Below are positions 22,301 through 32,591 of a DNA stretch of 64,000 nucleotides, in pieces (position 1 is the first letter of the stretch; each line of letters starts with the position of its first letter). The position numbers and the translations under genes are program-made. Origin of the DNA: Biomphalaria glabrata (taxonomy: Eukaryota > Mollusca > Gastropoda > Planorbidae). The notes under the pieces are model-generated. The model was not told the origin of the DNA, did no database searches, and was given only the letters and a program-made list of their open reading frames with translations. The DNA is taken from the NCBI RefSeq assembly GCF_947242115.1, contig NC_074711.1:3988501-4052500 (forward strand), read 5' to 3'.

Positions 22301-25300
22301 CCGAAACTTTGCCCAATTAATCATTGTCCGAAACTTTGCCCAATTAATCATTGTCTGAAACTTTGCCCAATTAATCATTGTCAGAAACTTTGCCCAATTA
22401 ATCATTGTCCGAAGCTTTGCCCAATTAATCATTGTCAGAAACTTTGCCCAGTTAATCATTGTCCGAAACTTTGCCCAATTAAGCATTGTCTGAAACTTTG
22501 CCCAATTAAGCATTGTCTGAAACTTTGCCCAATTAATCATTGTCTGAAACTTTGCCCAATTAATCATTGTCCGAAACTTTGCCCAATTAATCATTGTCTG
22601 AAACTTTGCCCAGTTAATCATTGTCCGAAACTTTGCCCAATTAAGCATTGTCTGAAACTTTGCCCAATTAAGCATTGTCTGAAACTTTGCCCAATTAATC
22701 ATTGTCTGAAACTTTGCCCAATTAATCATTGTCTGAACAAACGAAATATTATAAATATCAAGTGTGTGTGAGTGCCTGTGTGTGTGTGTCTGTCTGTCTG
22801 CCTCATACGCTACAAGGTATTTGTTTATTTCCAGAAATTAACATTTTACTACGAGACCACCTCTGACGGGAAGATTGTCAACCAAAAGCTTTGGATCGTC
22901 GATGAAGATCACAATGGCGTCATCCACGTGCAGCAGTTGAATCTCTTGGGACACAAGACTTATCAGTAAGTGCGTCTAGCCGAGGCCAATCGTCACGGAA
23001 GGCCTGAACACTGACCTGCAACGTCACAACCTGTGGGCAGATTAGACCAATAGCTCGTTACCACGTCAAAGTTCTGTACAACAGGTTGTGACGTTGGAGA
23101 TAAGTATTCAAGCCTTCTATAGCGAATAGTCTTGGTCCGGATATGGAGTTGAATACATTACGCCGAGTTCAGTGGCGTCGCTCAAAGGGGGTCACTGAGT
23201 GCGAGCGCAACAAGTAATATCCTGTCAGGGTTCAATTTATATGCTTGGCTTGTCATGGCTTCTTAGGGGTTTACTTGATTACTCTATTACAATTAATTAT
23301 TATTAATAAGCTTTGACTCCATGAATAACAATAATACTTTCCATGAAATAACAATGATACTTTAATACTTTAATAATATCCAATAGAGCACAAGCAATGA
23401 ATCAACTTCAATAAATATTTAATACATAAAACACCAGTCCAGAAAGCGACTAACCAACCTTCCTGGACCGGGAACAAGACCTCACTAACTTAACACACTC
23501 TCTCGCACATTCAACGAAGACTTAATCACTCAGTTCACACCACGTGCAACACTTTGCATTCATAACAAGGGGATATAACAATCATACCAAAATATCAAAC
23601 TAACATTCATTCTCGCCATACCTCCCCCTGACATATTCTGGATGGCTGCCTGGTCGTGCGGTTTGCGCGCTGGACTATTATTCGGACTTATCGATGGTCC
23701 AGGGTTCAAATCCTGCCCGCTCCCATCCCCCGTCGTCCTGCGGAAGGTTTGGACTAGGAAGTAATTATCTTCAACTCTGAAGGAACATCCGAAATAAGTA
23801 AAACATTTTACAAACATATTTATAAGGAGTGACTAATAACATACAAAAATTCATGATAAGCAGACAATTTTTTAAATGATAGACCGTAGTTACAGTAGTT
23901 TCAGTAGTCACAGTAGCTACTGTAGTTTCAGTGTCGCCGTAATTCATAATAGTTAAATCATATAATAATAATACAAATACTAGGCTTAAGAATAGTTTAA
24001 ACTCTTGGTTGAAACCCAGGAATATGTATTTTAACTCAAACTTTGGACACCTGTCCTTCTTTCATTGCAGCCCTAAAGAGCTGGAGAATGCAGACTTCAA
24101 CGAAATTGAATTCCAGGACTTGTCTCACCCCCCAGATTGTGATGTCCTGTTCTATGCTGCTGACCAGAATGTCTTCGTGGGCACTATACCTAATTGCCCT
24201 GATAATTACTTTAAGGTATTTCTTTACTTGGCTGCTTATACATTTGTATTTGTTTCATATAACTATTGTTTGTATTTAGCACATCTTTCATGGTCCAGCA
24301 CACCCAGTTTGATATGGTTCACTTTCTTATGCGGGTGGGGTGGGGAGGGGGTATCTGAGAGAAGGTTTCCTTTAGGCGTTCAGCAAACACAGCTCAGATC
24401 TGGTTGGGATCCGAACTCGGGCCCAGGTATTTCCATTCTTGGTTGATTAACTTGCACCGCAAATCTTTGGAAAATAGCTACCAGGTATTTCGTTACTCAA
24501 TGTTTGTTTTTGTATGTTTTTACATGTTTCGGATGTTCCTTCAGAGTTGAAGATAGTTTACTTCCTAGTCCAAACCTCCCGCAGGACGAAGGGGGATGGG
24601 AGCAGGCAGGGTTTGAACCCTCGACAAATCCGAACGACAGTCCAGCGCGCAAACCGCACGACCAGGCAGCCATCCTATGTTGAGAATAAACTAAACCTAG
24701 AGTGACACCTGACTACTTTATGCAATTTGCAAAAATATATATATATATATATATGTATCCTATAGTATGTTAGAAATAAACGAGTATTCATTCTCTGGCA
24801 CTGCCACGGTCGAGTTTCGTTAAAGAAAAACAAAATTCATTGTAGTCCCTGTATCGTGTGATTGTCAAAAGAGATGAGCCGAAGGCGCTTCAAACTCTAG
24901 GCATGTAAGCCTGCTTGAACAAAACCGTTCTGACTGGAAAAGATCCAAGTCAATGTCTATGTAAGACATCGCTATTTCCGATGTATCTGGCACTCCGGGC
25001 GCATGGACTAGAATACATGGCCGAAGGCCGAGCATACCGGGAACCCCCACCATTGTCCTATGTTTAACCAAGCTAACCGTGCAGGACTCACCATTAGTGT
25101 AACGGTCCCTTGAGGAACGGCGCATGGATTATCGACAGGGGCGTGGAAGCTCTCTTTCAACTCCGCTTTGAGCAATGGGAAAGCTCTCGCATTCCCTTGG
25201 ACACTCCCACAGGACTTTTGTTTTGCTCTTCATTTCGCCTAACCACTTCCTTTTGTGATCGTTTCCATTCGAGTGCCACGTTGAGGCAGAATAGCGTACT

Positions 25301-28300
25301 CGAGAGTCCCTGTGACGTATGCATGTTTATCGTATTTTCTAATAATGATAATAGGCAAAAACTCTTGCAGGAATACACCCTTAACATTCCTAAGGATATT
25401 CTCGTTGCCTGTCAGAGAGCGGTTCTGCTGCAGACCTGCCAAATCACCAGAAAATTCCTCAGTCCCTGTATCAGTTTCTACTGAGGAATTTTCTAGCTAA
25501 TGTATCGAAGTGTGCTGTTTTAAATATTTCTATATCATAAATATATTAATATTTTGTTTAATAATTTGTTACGGAGCGTACATTTCGTCAAAAAGTTAAC
25601 CGAGTGAATAATTCGAATATCATTTAACACTTGACAACGCTGCTAAATACTTAGAATAAACATTTTGTCACATGTGTATTTGGCGCTTTCTAATAATAAT
25701 GCCATAATGTTAATCAACAGTCACCAACCTATTGCTACATGTGTGTTATAGATTAAAATATTAAAGCCATGAACTTGTATATTCTTAAATCCCAAAGGAA
25801 GTGCCCAAATTTGGCGTGACCCTCACCTGTTACTCCGTGAGCTATCACGTCTGTAATGCCGAATTCATACGAAACCAACCAAAGCTTCCATTCATCAACT
25901 TCAAGAAATACAGGCAAGTATTGCGGACCTGGCACCCTGCTTGGCTTAGATCAGTGATGCCCAACCTAACTATCTGCGGGCCATTTTAATTTCCAACACT
26001 AGTGTCGCGGGCCACATGGCGGAAAAGATACAAAAAATTAATGAAATTGACATGAAACTGTTTTTATTTCAAACCCGAGGATCTAGTACTTACATTCAAT
26101 TATTCGGATATCTGAGTTTTCTCTTTACACTTCAAAAAAATGGCGAAAGTTCTGTTTATATTTTGTTATTCTTGTTTTTTAAAAACAGCCAGACATTATT
26201 CATAAAACAAACAAGCTACAAAAAGTGAAGATCTGTTCACTTTTCCTAATAGATTCTAGTCCTATTTCATGAAAGCACAAATGTTAAATGTCTTGGTAGT
26301 AATCCATTAGAAAAAGTGAGGGACCTAACGTAGGTAAAGATACATTATAAAAATTTTTTTTTTGGTGGGGTGAGGGGGAATTTTCAATCTTTTGTGCCGA
26401 CGTTTCGGCGGGCTGGACAGAAGCACGTCGCGGGCCGGATCTGGTCCGCGGGCCGTATTTTGGGCATCACTGGCTTAGATTGAACATTCTTTTCATACAA
26501 CATATAGTCTAGCTTCCCCTATTGGTGTTTACTATTGTTACGAATCTCACTATCCAGGCTCTCTGCAAACTGCACCATACACCACCAACTTAAAGAACTT
26601 GACAAGTCAGGTCTCCAAAATAACGAAAAGGTTTAATGTCCATAAATAACAGCCAATACTGTACAATTGGCGGCACGTAGAACAGTACAAATAGCTCTGC
26701 GATAACAAATATCTCTCCGATAACACCGTTCCGCCGTATCAAGTCTTGTACTGGTCTCTCCGTCTTGTCTGGATCTTCCTCTTCTTCAACTATACATTCT
26801 CGGTGCCACCACCAAGTTTATAACACTATTAATAGTAAATAGTTTTTAAAATATCGTACTTATATGAAAACAAAAAGGCTAGTATACTTTATTTTAAAAT
26901 AAGAATGTTCATTCTCAGAAGATAAGAGTGTTATCAGAGAATGGGTCTGTATTTATAAGATTAGATAGAGAGAGAAACCTTTCACCAGAGATTTGCGAGC
27001 CTCAAAATATGGTGAAATCGAAACATAAAGAAGAAATCACTTTGAGATATATTAAGAAATTCCGAATGCCTGAGAATCTATAGCACTAAGACATGATTTA
27101 GCTTGATGTCTATGAGACGAGAAAAAACCCTCATATTTTGTAGAACCTAAATGGATGAATTCAAGAAATGACAAAGACTAGATTAGATCGAAAAGAAGAA
27201 GTCTATTAGAACATTGCTGTATATTAGGCCTTTATGTACGGAGGGAATAAAGGTCGGATCGGCTGTCATGCGGTTAATATTTCGTGCTAGTGTCACACTG
27301 GTCGTGACCAGACCTTCGTTCAAGGGAGTGGGGGAGAGAGAGTGGGAGTCACACCAACTGAATCAAAACCACCGTTATCAACTAAAGACACCCCAGGGCA
27401 GGCCTTAGGCATAGGCATAATAAGCAGCTGCATAGGGCCTCCGATTGATGAGGGCCTAGCAAAGGACTCAAAAAAAAAAAAAATTAAGAATCTTATATCA
27501 AATCGTAAACTAAATAAGCTCTATGACTCTAAGTAAACTAACTGAGCTCTATGGCTCTAGCCTAGCTCTAAGTCTATTTCAAATCTCAACCGTATAAGAG
27601 CTTTATGGCTCTATGTCTACCAGTCTAGCTCTAAGTCTCTATCAAATCTCAAACATAGCAGAGCTCTATCGCTCTATATCCACTAGCTCTAAGCCATACA
27701 GGTAGGTTTTTAATTAACTGCGTTTTTTTTACAGTCTTAATTGTATATGTTCGGTTTGCATCGATTTTATATTTCATTTGGTGCCACCGAATTTTTACTC
27801 CACCTAGGCCTCCAATTACCTAAAGCCGGCCCTGGACCTGCACACACATCTTTTTTTTTTTCACACAGACTCCCATTCCAAATGCCTCTTTCTCCACTTA
27901 ATCGCAATAAAACCATACCAATTATGCAAATCGTTCGTAAATCTTAGTTTCACGACCATGAAAAGTTTCGAACTAAATTGTCATCAGAGGTTGCAAACAT
28001 TTTTGTTAAAGCTCATATAAACTCACTTTTTTCTTTCTGGTAAAAAATTTCAACATGTTATTTCTCCCACACCCAATCTCGGATCAAGCTGAAATTTTGC
28101 ACAATTATTTCTTTTGCCTGACAACACAAGAATCAATTAAATACAAAAATAATGTAAAAAAAATCATACAAATAATTATTTAAAAATTGATAATTATATT
28201 GTTTGATTGTTGTTGGTTTTTTAAAGAAATTTTATCTTCTTCTTGTTTTCTTTTCCAGTTATCCCCTTGTGCCTGCCATGACTGCTGGTGCCCACTTTGA

Positions 28301-28325
28301 GACTCCCTGTCTTTATCACCTGTAG
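19296..28325 (+). CDS. Secreted CpcT/CpeT-like protein, six exons, complete
   Basis: Exons 19296-19362, 21848-21984, 22835-22965, 24071-24215, 25798-25913 and 28259-28325 join in phase to 663 nt (220 residues plus stop). Residues 1-20 form a signal peptide (MKLTSFLVCSVLTVSVVSAG), so the product is probably secreted. The mature part follows the CpcT/CpeT pattern: YRFLTVLSGYFVRHD (usual L..L.G.FsN), FYYETTSDG and QKLWIVDED, a PPDCDVLFY segment, then NVFVGTIPNCPDNYF (family F.G....C). Cyanobacterial members attach phycobilins to phycobiliproteins and have a lipocalin-like barrel; lyase activity in an animal is not implied. Size (~200 residues) fits. Intron 5 appears to start with GC. A poly(A) signal lies 20 bp after the stop. 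Assignment by motif, not by search. Confidence 0.75.
19986..20805. repeat. 21-bp minisatellite, about 39 copies, in CpeT-like intron 1
   Basis: Unit gttgctaagaacaacaagcg + c, alternating with a ...aagaag variant. Because 21 is a multiple of 3, long open frames arise: VAKNNKR and LLRTTSA on plus, LLFLATR on minus. No start context, signal or conservation supports a protein. Confidence 0.95.
20806..21479. other. Intron sequence, no gene recognised
   Basis: Within CpeT-like intron 1; a G run at 21118-21133 is the only notable feature. Confidence 0.5.
21480..21690 (+). mobile_element. CR1/Jockey-like LINE 3' fragment
   Basis: Encodes a decayed RAWYGLPES and ends SLINMHD + stop, the C-terminus of the element at 17905-18440 in the opposite orientation, then a short 3' UTR with ataaaataaatg. 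Confidence 0.7.
21848..21984 (+). CDS. CpeT-like exon 2
   Basis: Acceptor after a long T tract (tttacag|AACC), donor CCAGAT|GTAAGT; encodes PSKNLYRFLTVLSGYFVRHD through SSHLWKPVCLEAFPD. Confidence 0.85.
22134..22736. repeat. 27-bp minisatellite, about 22 copies, in CpeT-like intron 2
   Basis: Unit ctgaaactttgcccaattaa + tcattgt with single-base variants. Its first copy continues leftwards into 'ttcggatcaagttgaaactttgc', which matches a dispersed repeat at 28064-28110, so the array grew from part of that repeat. Confidence 0.95.
22835..22965 (+). CDS. CpeT-like exon 3
   Basis: Acceptor tttccag|AAATTA, donor TATCA|GTAAGT; encodes KLTFYYETTSDGKIVNQKLW and the VDEDHNGVIHVQQL segment. Phase 0 to phase 2. 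Confidence 0.85.
22998..23117. mobile_element. 120-bp hairpin MITE
   Basis: Inverted arms of about 37 bp: gaaggcctgaacactgacct at the left and gaaggcttgaatacttatct as the reverse complement of the right, both running into caacgtcacaacctgt. It lies 32 bp after the exon 3 donor. Target duplication not clear. Confidence 0.75.
23643..23800 (+). repeat. tRNA-derived SINE family B
   Basis: ggctgcctggtcgtgcggtt head, B box GGGTTCAAATCC near 23702, and gaaggaacatccgaaataag tail, in CpeT-like intron 3. Confidence 0.85.
24071..24215 (+). CDS. CpeT-like exon 4
   Basis: Acceptor ttcattgcag|CCC, donor TTTAAG|GTATTT; encodes PKELENADFNEIEFQDLSHP, PDCDVLFYAADQNVFVG and TIPNCPDNYFK, the most family-like segment. 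Confidence 0.85.
24322..24430 (-). repeat. SINE family A fragment
   Basis: Minus-strand body: 'tatctgagagaaggtttcctttaggcgttcagcaaacacagctc' is the reverse complement of the 'gtgtttactgagcgcctaaaggcagcacgg' region. Confidence 0.75.
24519..24674 (-). repeat. tRNA-derived SINE family B
   Basis: Minus-strand copy: acatgtttcggatgttcctt at the tail side, gcgcaaaccgcacgaccagg at the head. Opposite in orientation to the copy at 23643 in the preceding intron. Confidence 0.85.
24770..24855 (-). repeat. Dispersed repeat family D fragment
   Basis: Reverse complement of the family D end: cattctctggcactgccacg and gtcgagtttcgttaaag. Confidence 0.65.
25350..25490 (+). repeat. Dispersed repeat family D fragment
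   Basis: Carries cttaacattcctaaggatat, tctcgttgcctgtcagagag and accagaaaattcctcag. With the minus-strand fragment at 24770 it encloses about 500 bp of unassigned sequence, so the two may be ends of one composite insertion. Confidence 0.65.
25798..25913 (+). CDS. CpeT-like exon 5
   Basis: Acceptor tcccaaag|GAAGTG; encodes EVPKFGVTLTCYSVSYHVCN and FIRNQPKLPFINFKKY. The reading frame into exon 6 requires the break at TACAG|GCAAGT, a GC donor with otherwise perfect consensus. A GT four bases on would give a different, less plausible tail. Confidence 0.75.
25952..26472. mobile_element. 521-bp hAT-type non-autonomous element with perfect 8-bp TSD
   Basis: Ends CAGTGATGCCCAACCTAACT and (reverse complement) CAGTGATGCCCAAAATACGG, flanked by gcttagat at 25944-25951 and 26473-26480. 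Both ends carry CGGGCC-rich subterminal sequence. No transposase is seen. It sits 38 bp after the GC donor of CpeT-like intron 5. Confidence 0.93.
26536..26825 (-). mobile_element. Solo LTR fossil (LTR family 1)
   Basis: On the minus strand it starts TGTTATAAACTTGGTGGTGG and ends in GTAACA, the TG...CA form of an LTR. A 4-bp flank ctat occurs on both sides. It shares long blocks with 41471-42160 and both ends with 33606-33872. No internal retroelement region is attached. Superfamily not assigned. Confidence 0.75.
27394..27834. mobile_element. Probable hAT-type non-autonomous element
   Basis: Ends CAGGGCAGGCCTTAGGCATA and (reverse complement) CAGGGCCGGCTTTAGGTAAT. Inside are imperfect tandem copies of 'gagctctatggctctag...ctagctctaagtct'. 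Flanking 8-mers do not match convincingly. Confidence 0.6.
28045..28135. repeat. Dispersed repeat that seeded the 27-bp array
   Basis: 'ctcggatcaagctgaaattttgcacaatta' aligns with the left edge of the 22134-22736 array and its preceding 50 bp (tctggta...tctctccc). Confidence 0.6.
28259..28325 (+). CDS. CpeT-like exon 6 with stop
   Basis: Acceptor ttgttttcttttccag|TTATCC; encodes YPLVPAMTAGAHFETPCLYH + L, then TAG. Confidence 0.8.
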
Positions 28326-28344
28326 ACACCTAAACATTGCAGTG

Positions 28345-28350
28345 AATAAA
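28345..28350 (+). other. Poly(A) signal of the CpeT-like gene
   Basis: AATAAA 20 bp after the stop codon. Confidence 0.8.
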
Positions 28351-28554
28351 GTTTCCCTTGTACTTTCTCAACAAATGATTTTTGTTATCTTTTATTTTAA
28401 AGCTAGATGTGCATGATTACGCGCCCCTTACCAGACCCTAAATATAGAATTGTTCGTTATGAAAAGTGAGGGGGAGGGGGGGGGGTCTCTGGTAGGGGCG
28501 CTTAATCACGTGATCCTGGGCAGCGATGCTGAGGCCAGGTAAAAATACTGTTAA

Positions 28555-28640
28555 GCTGTTACCTGGTCGCTGCTAGGTGATGGAGCCGACTCGAAGGTCC
28601 GTGGTTCGAGTCCTCCTCAGGCTTTATCTAGGTTTAGCCA
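28555..28640 (+). repeat. tRNA-like SINE head
   Basis: Contains acctggtcgctgctaggtga (A-box-like) and a good B box GGTTCGAGTCC near 28602; not clearly one of families A-C. Confidence 0.5.
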
Positions 28641-28701
28641 TATTTTCTCCACATGTTCCCTTAATAACCTTGGTTTCTTCACCTAGCAACAAAAATGAAT
28701 G

Positions 28702-28956
28702 TTAACTCTTTCTCTCCTAATTGACGATACCATCATTGATTTAACCACTTTAAATTATTTTTTAGTTTATAAACATAAATTTGTGTTATATAAAAAGAGC
28801 ATGAATTCACATTTATTTCTAAACCAAAAAAAAACACAAAATATTTTCTGATTACAAAGTGACTGAAGTTTAATCATAACGGGGGAGTGAGCTACAGAGA
28901 GTAAAATGAATAACTCTGTCGGATCATGGAAACTAATTACGGAGAGAAAGAGTTAA
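28702..28956. mobile_element. 255-bp TTAA-flanked MITE
   Basis: TTAACTCTTTCTCTCCTAAT at the left and ACGGAGAGAAAGAGTTAA at the right. Same ends as the 81-bp copies at 12286 and 59929, but with a longer AT-rich centre. Confidence 0.85.
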
Positions 28957-28959
28957 TAA

Positions 28960-29400
28960 AGTACTTGTGCTCACCACACTTTTGTATGGATCTGAAACCT
29001 GGGTGTTCTGTCGAAGGCATTTTAGGCTCCTCCAAAGCTTTCCATTAATATGTCTACGCTCCATAATGAGCATACGCTTGCAAGACTACATTACATAACT
29101 CTGTTCTGCTGGGTGCCGGTGTGGACACTATAGAAGCACTACTTACTATTCGACAGTTGCAGTTGCTTTCGACACCTATCCTGCATGGAAGACGACCTCG
29201 TGCCAAAGTAAATGCGATCTTCTTTGGCGACCTTAAAGGAAGACGGCGTAACAGAACTGTCATCCGTAAGCGCTATAAAGATCAACTCAGGCGCCATTTT
29301 GCCCTCACTGGCATAGAGGAAAGTAGCTGGCAGCAGATTGCCTCGGAGAGAGACAGTTGAAGAGCTCTCACAAATGCTGCGGGACACACATTTGAGACCG
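28960..29400 (+). mobile_element. LINE RT-tail fragment
   Basis: Reads GAGVDTIEALLTIRQLQLLS, then KGRRRNRTVIRKRYKDQLRR and IEESSWQQIASERDS, with upstream 'LYGSETWVF'-like remains at 28988-29020. C-terminal part of an endonuclease-RT LINE; the upstream part is out of frame. Confidence 0.75.
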
Positions 29401-30420
29401 ATGTCACACTATTATTTTCCTCCACATAATCCAAAAATGAAATTTCACAAGTACATATCTAGTAAATTCTTTCAACTTTATTAATACAAGACAAGTCTGT
29501 CTTCTTCAATATCACTGGGGTCTATTCTTCTTGCCCATGTGGTCAGATCTCGAATACGAGATTTTATTCCCATGATCCCACTGTGGACTCCCCTATTCCA
29601 CGTGAAACATCTTATTCTCCACACACTCACATATCTCGTGGTCCTCAATTACTAATGTCACCAACTACCAAATAATAGTGTGACAACCCATAGGAAAGCC
29701 CTTATTGAAGACAGGCGCAGATTCAGAAACCCCATTGGCAGCGAAAAACATGCTGGGAATTACAGGCGCAAAAGACGGAAAGAAAACTAGACCCCCTGGG
29801 GGACAAGAAGATGCGGAAAAAACTGCAGGTTGTAACTTTGGCTTTGCCTAGTGTTATGACATGATTAGGATTTAGTTATTTGTTTCGAGAATAAGGGGAA
29901 AGTTTTTACTTAGCGACAAGTGACGTGACAGATCTTTAAAAAACAAGAACGCTCTAAGTGACGCTACAAAGAAGACGCTTCGTGTAGAGCAGTACAATAG
30001 CTATACGTATTTACGGACATAGCTGACATCGGACGATTCCCTTTCTTGATTATTAAATATATTTGTAGAACAACATCAGCGTCGACTACATATTTTGATT
30101 GTTTCGGCTTTTCGCCGGTGTTACTGAAGTAGTTTGAGTTCAGTGTTACTTCCAGTCAGACGTAGATCTACACTAGACTCACTAGTTCTATTTCAAAGAA
30201 TCAACACAGTGCGGAGGCCTTAACAACAGTCACGTGAAACGCTGCATTTATCCTTAACTTTCGAAATTGAAGACATTGCCATTCAGATATAGATCTAGTT
30301 GTCATTTGAATAAAAACAAACAAAAAAATTCCTACTTTATGTTCAAATACTATTGTAAACTATTCACATTTCAGTGAAGTGAAGAGAAGGAAAAAAAGCC
30401 AGGATCTAACTCACCACTTT
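29401..30420. other. Unassigned; possible LTR-like segment
   Basis: No gene is recognised. 29851-30125 begins 'tgttatgacatgattagg' and ends near 'ttcgccggtgtta', reminiscent of an LTR, but no matching flank duplication or second copy is in the window. Confidence 0.3.
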
Positions 30421-30422
30421 TA

Positions 30423-31665
30423 CTTTTTGACCCACTATCCACTTTTGCTACACTTTCAACTTTTGCTCCACTATCCCCTTTGGCCCCACTATCCCCTTTG
30501 GCCCCACTATCCACTTTTGCCACACCTTCCACTTTTGCCCCACTATCCACTTTGCCCCACTATCCACTTTTGACACACCTTCCACTTTTGCCCCACTATC
30601 CACTTTTGCCCCTCTATCCACTTTTGACACAGCTTCCACTTTTGCCCCACTATCCACTTTTGCCACACCTTCCACTTTTGCCCCACTATCCACTTTTGAC
30701 ACACCTTCCACTTTTTCCCCACTATCCACTTTTGCCCCACTATCCACTTTGCCCCACTTTCCACTTTTGTCCACTATCCACTTTTGCTACACTTTCAACT
30801 TTTGCCCCACTATCCTCTTTTGCCCCACTATCCCCTTTGGCCCCACTATCCACTTTGCCCCACTATCCACTTTTGACACACCTTCCACTTTTGCCCCACT
30901 ATCCACTTTGCCCCACTATCCACTTTTGACACACCTTCCACTTTTGCCCCACTATCCACTTTTGCCCCTCTATCCACTTTTGACACAGCTTCCACTTTTG
31001 CCCCACTATCCACTTTTGACACACCTTCCACTTTTGCCCCGCTATCCACTTTTGACACACCTTCCACTTTTGCCCCAAAATCCACTTTTGCCCCACTATC
31101 CACTTTTGACACACCTTCCACTTTTGCCCCACTTTCCACTTTTGACACACCTTCCACTTTTGCCCCACTATCCACTTTTGTCCACTATCCACTTTTGCTA
31201 CACTTTCAACTTTTGCCCCACTTTCCACTTTTGACACACCTTCCACTTTTTCCCCACTATCCACTTTTGCCCCACTATCCACTTTTGTCCACTATCCACT
31301 TTTGCCCCACTTTCCTCTTTTGCCCCACTATCCCCTTTGGCCCCACTATCCATTTTGCCCCACAATCCACTTTTCAAACACCTTCCACTTTTGCCCCACT
31401 ATCCCCTTTGGCCCCACTATCCACTTTGCCCCACTATCCACTTTTGAAACACCTTCCACTTTTGCCCCACTTTCCTCTTTTGCCCCACTATCCCCTTTGG
31501 CCCCACTATCCATTTTGCCCCACTATCCACTTTTGAAACACCTTCCACTTTTGCCCCACTATCCCCTTTGGCCCCACTATCCACTTTGCCCCACTATCCA
31601 CTTTGACACACCTTCCACTTTTGCCCCACTATCCACTTTTGCCACAGCTTCAACTTTTGCCCCCT
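30423..31665. repeat. 18-bp minisatellite with 36-bp higher-order pattern
   Basis: About 68 units: ccacttttgccccactat alternates with ccacttttgacacacctt; units with tcccctttggccccacta and 'ccactttgccccactat' (17 bp) are interspersed. The 17-bp units shift the frame and create overlapping low-complexity ORFs on both strands. Confidence 0.95.
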
Positions 31666-31739
31666 TCCTCTTCGAGAACAATCTTAAGCAAACTATAGTC
31701 ACCAAATTTCGTGAGCGTAGCCGAGATGAGTCTTAAAAG

Positions 31740-32390
31740 TTACGTACCCACCACCTTCCTACAAAAGGAAAAGCAAAACTACAATTATTAACTTTCATGA
31801 GCGTAGCCAAAAAAAGGGGTTTTGCGATTATACTCCTCTCCAATAAAAAAAAACTAAAGCGAAATTGTAGGCAACCAATTTTTAGCAATCGCTGGGCTCC
31901 ATTATAAAGTGCAGTGAATAGCAGATTTGGTTTTTAAACTACACTTTTTATAGAAAGAGTAAAAACAACCTAGATCTAGGGTGAAATCTCCAATATTAAA
32001 AAGAAAATCCTCTGTCTAAGGGCAATAACAAATATCATTATTATTTGGTGTTTATAGTAAATTTTACCCAACATTATTAATTAAAATATAAAATAAATTA
32101 TGATTAATCTGTTAATTTGTATAGTTAAATTAAAACAAAAATTTAAAAATTAAAAAGTAAAGTTAATGTATTATTATTTATTTTAACAATTTTTTAAAAG
32201 TAATAATTTATTAACTATTTTAAATCATTTAAATATATGTATATATATGTAACTTGTGTGCAAGCTTTAGAGGTCGATCATTTGCTCAGCAAAATTTCGT
32301 CACTATTTTTGCATGTGGCTTGACTTATAGCCATAGACCGGAGAGCCCACATTTTTATCAATTCAGTCAAAAATTTTAATGCACCTAGTC
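31740..32390. other. AT-rich, no gene recognised
   Basis: Very AT-rich at 32040-32250. 'gagcgtagcc' at 31713 and 31800 recurs at 38731 in a similar context, a weak dispersed repeat. Confidence 0.5.
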
Positions 32391-32395
32391 TGGTC

Positions 32396-32591
32396 CAGCG
32401 GTTCTCAGCCTTTTATGCTCATCGACCCACTTTTACAACACCCCACTCTGTTGCGACCCCTCCCACACACACACATGCAGCAATAGAAGAATAGACAATA
32501 ACAATCCATATTTTCGATGGTCTTAAGCGACCCCTGGCAAATCGTCAATCGACCCCCAAGGGGGTCGCGATCCACAGGTTGAGAATCCCTG
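32396..32591. mobile_element. 196-bp hAT MITE
   Basis: Ends CAGCGGTTCTCAGCCTTTTA and (reverse complement) CAGGGATTCTCAACCTGTGG; flanks gtctggtc and gtctagtc match 7 of 8. Subterminal 'gacccccaagggggtcgcga' is typical of this hAT MITE type. Confidence 0.9.

Noticed and set aside
24865-25500. Overlapping ORFs of 60-124 codons on both strands
   Set aside because: They lie between and within two family D repeat fragments in a CpeT-like intron; no known motif on either strand.
29851-30125. Possible LTR starting TGTTATGACATG
   Set aside because: No matching flanks, no partner copy and no clear CA end; listed only as unassigned sequence.
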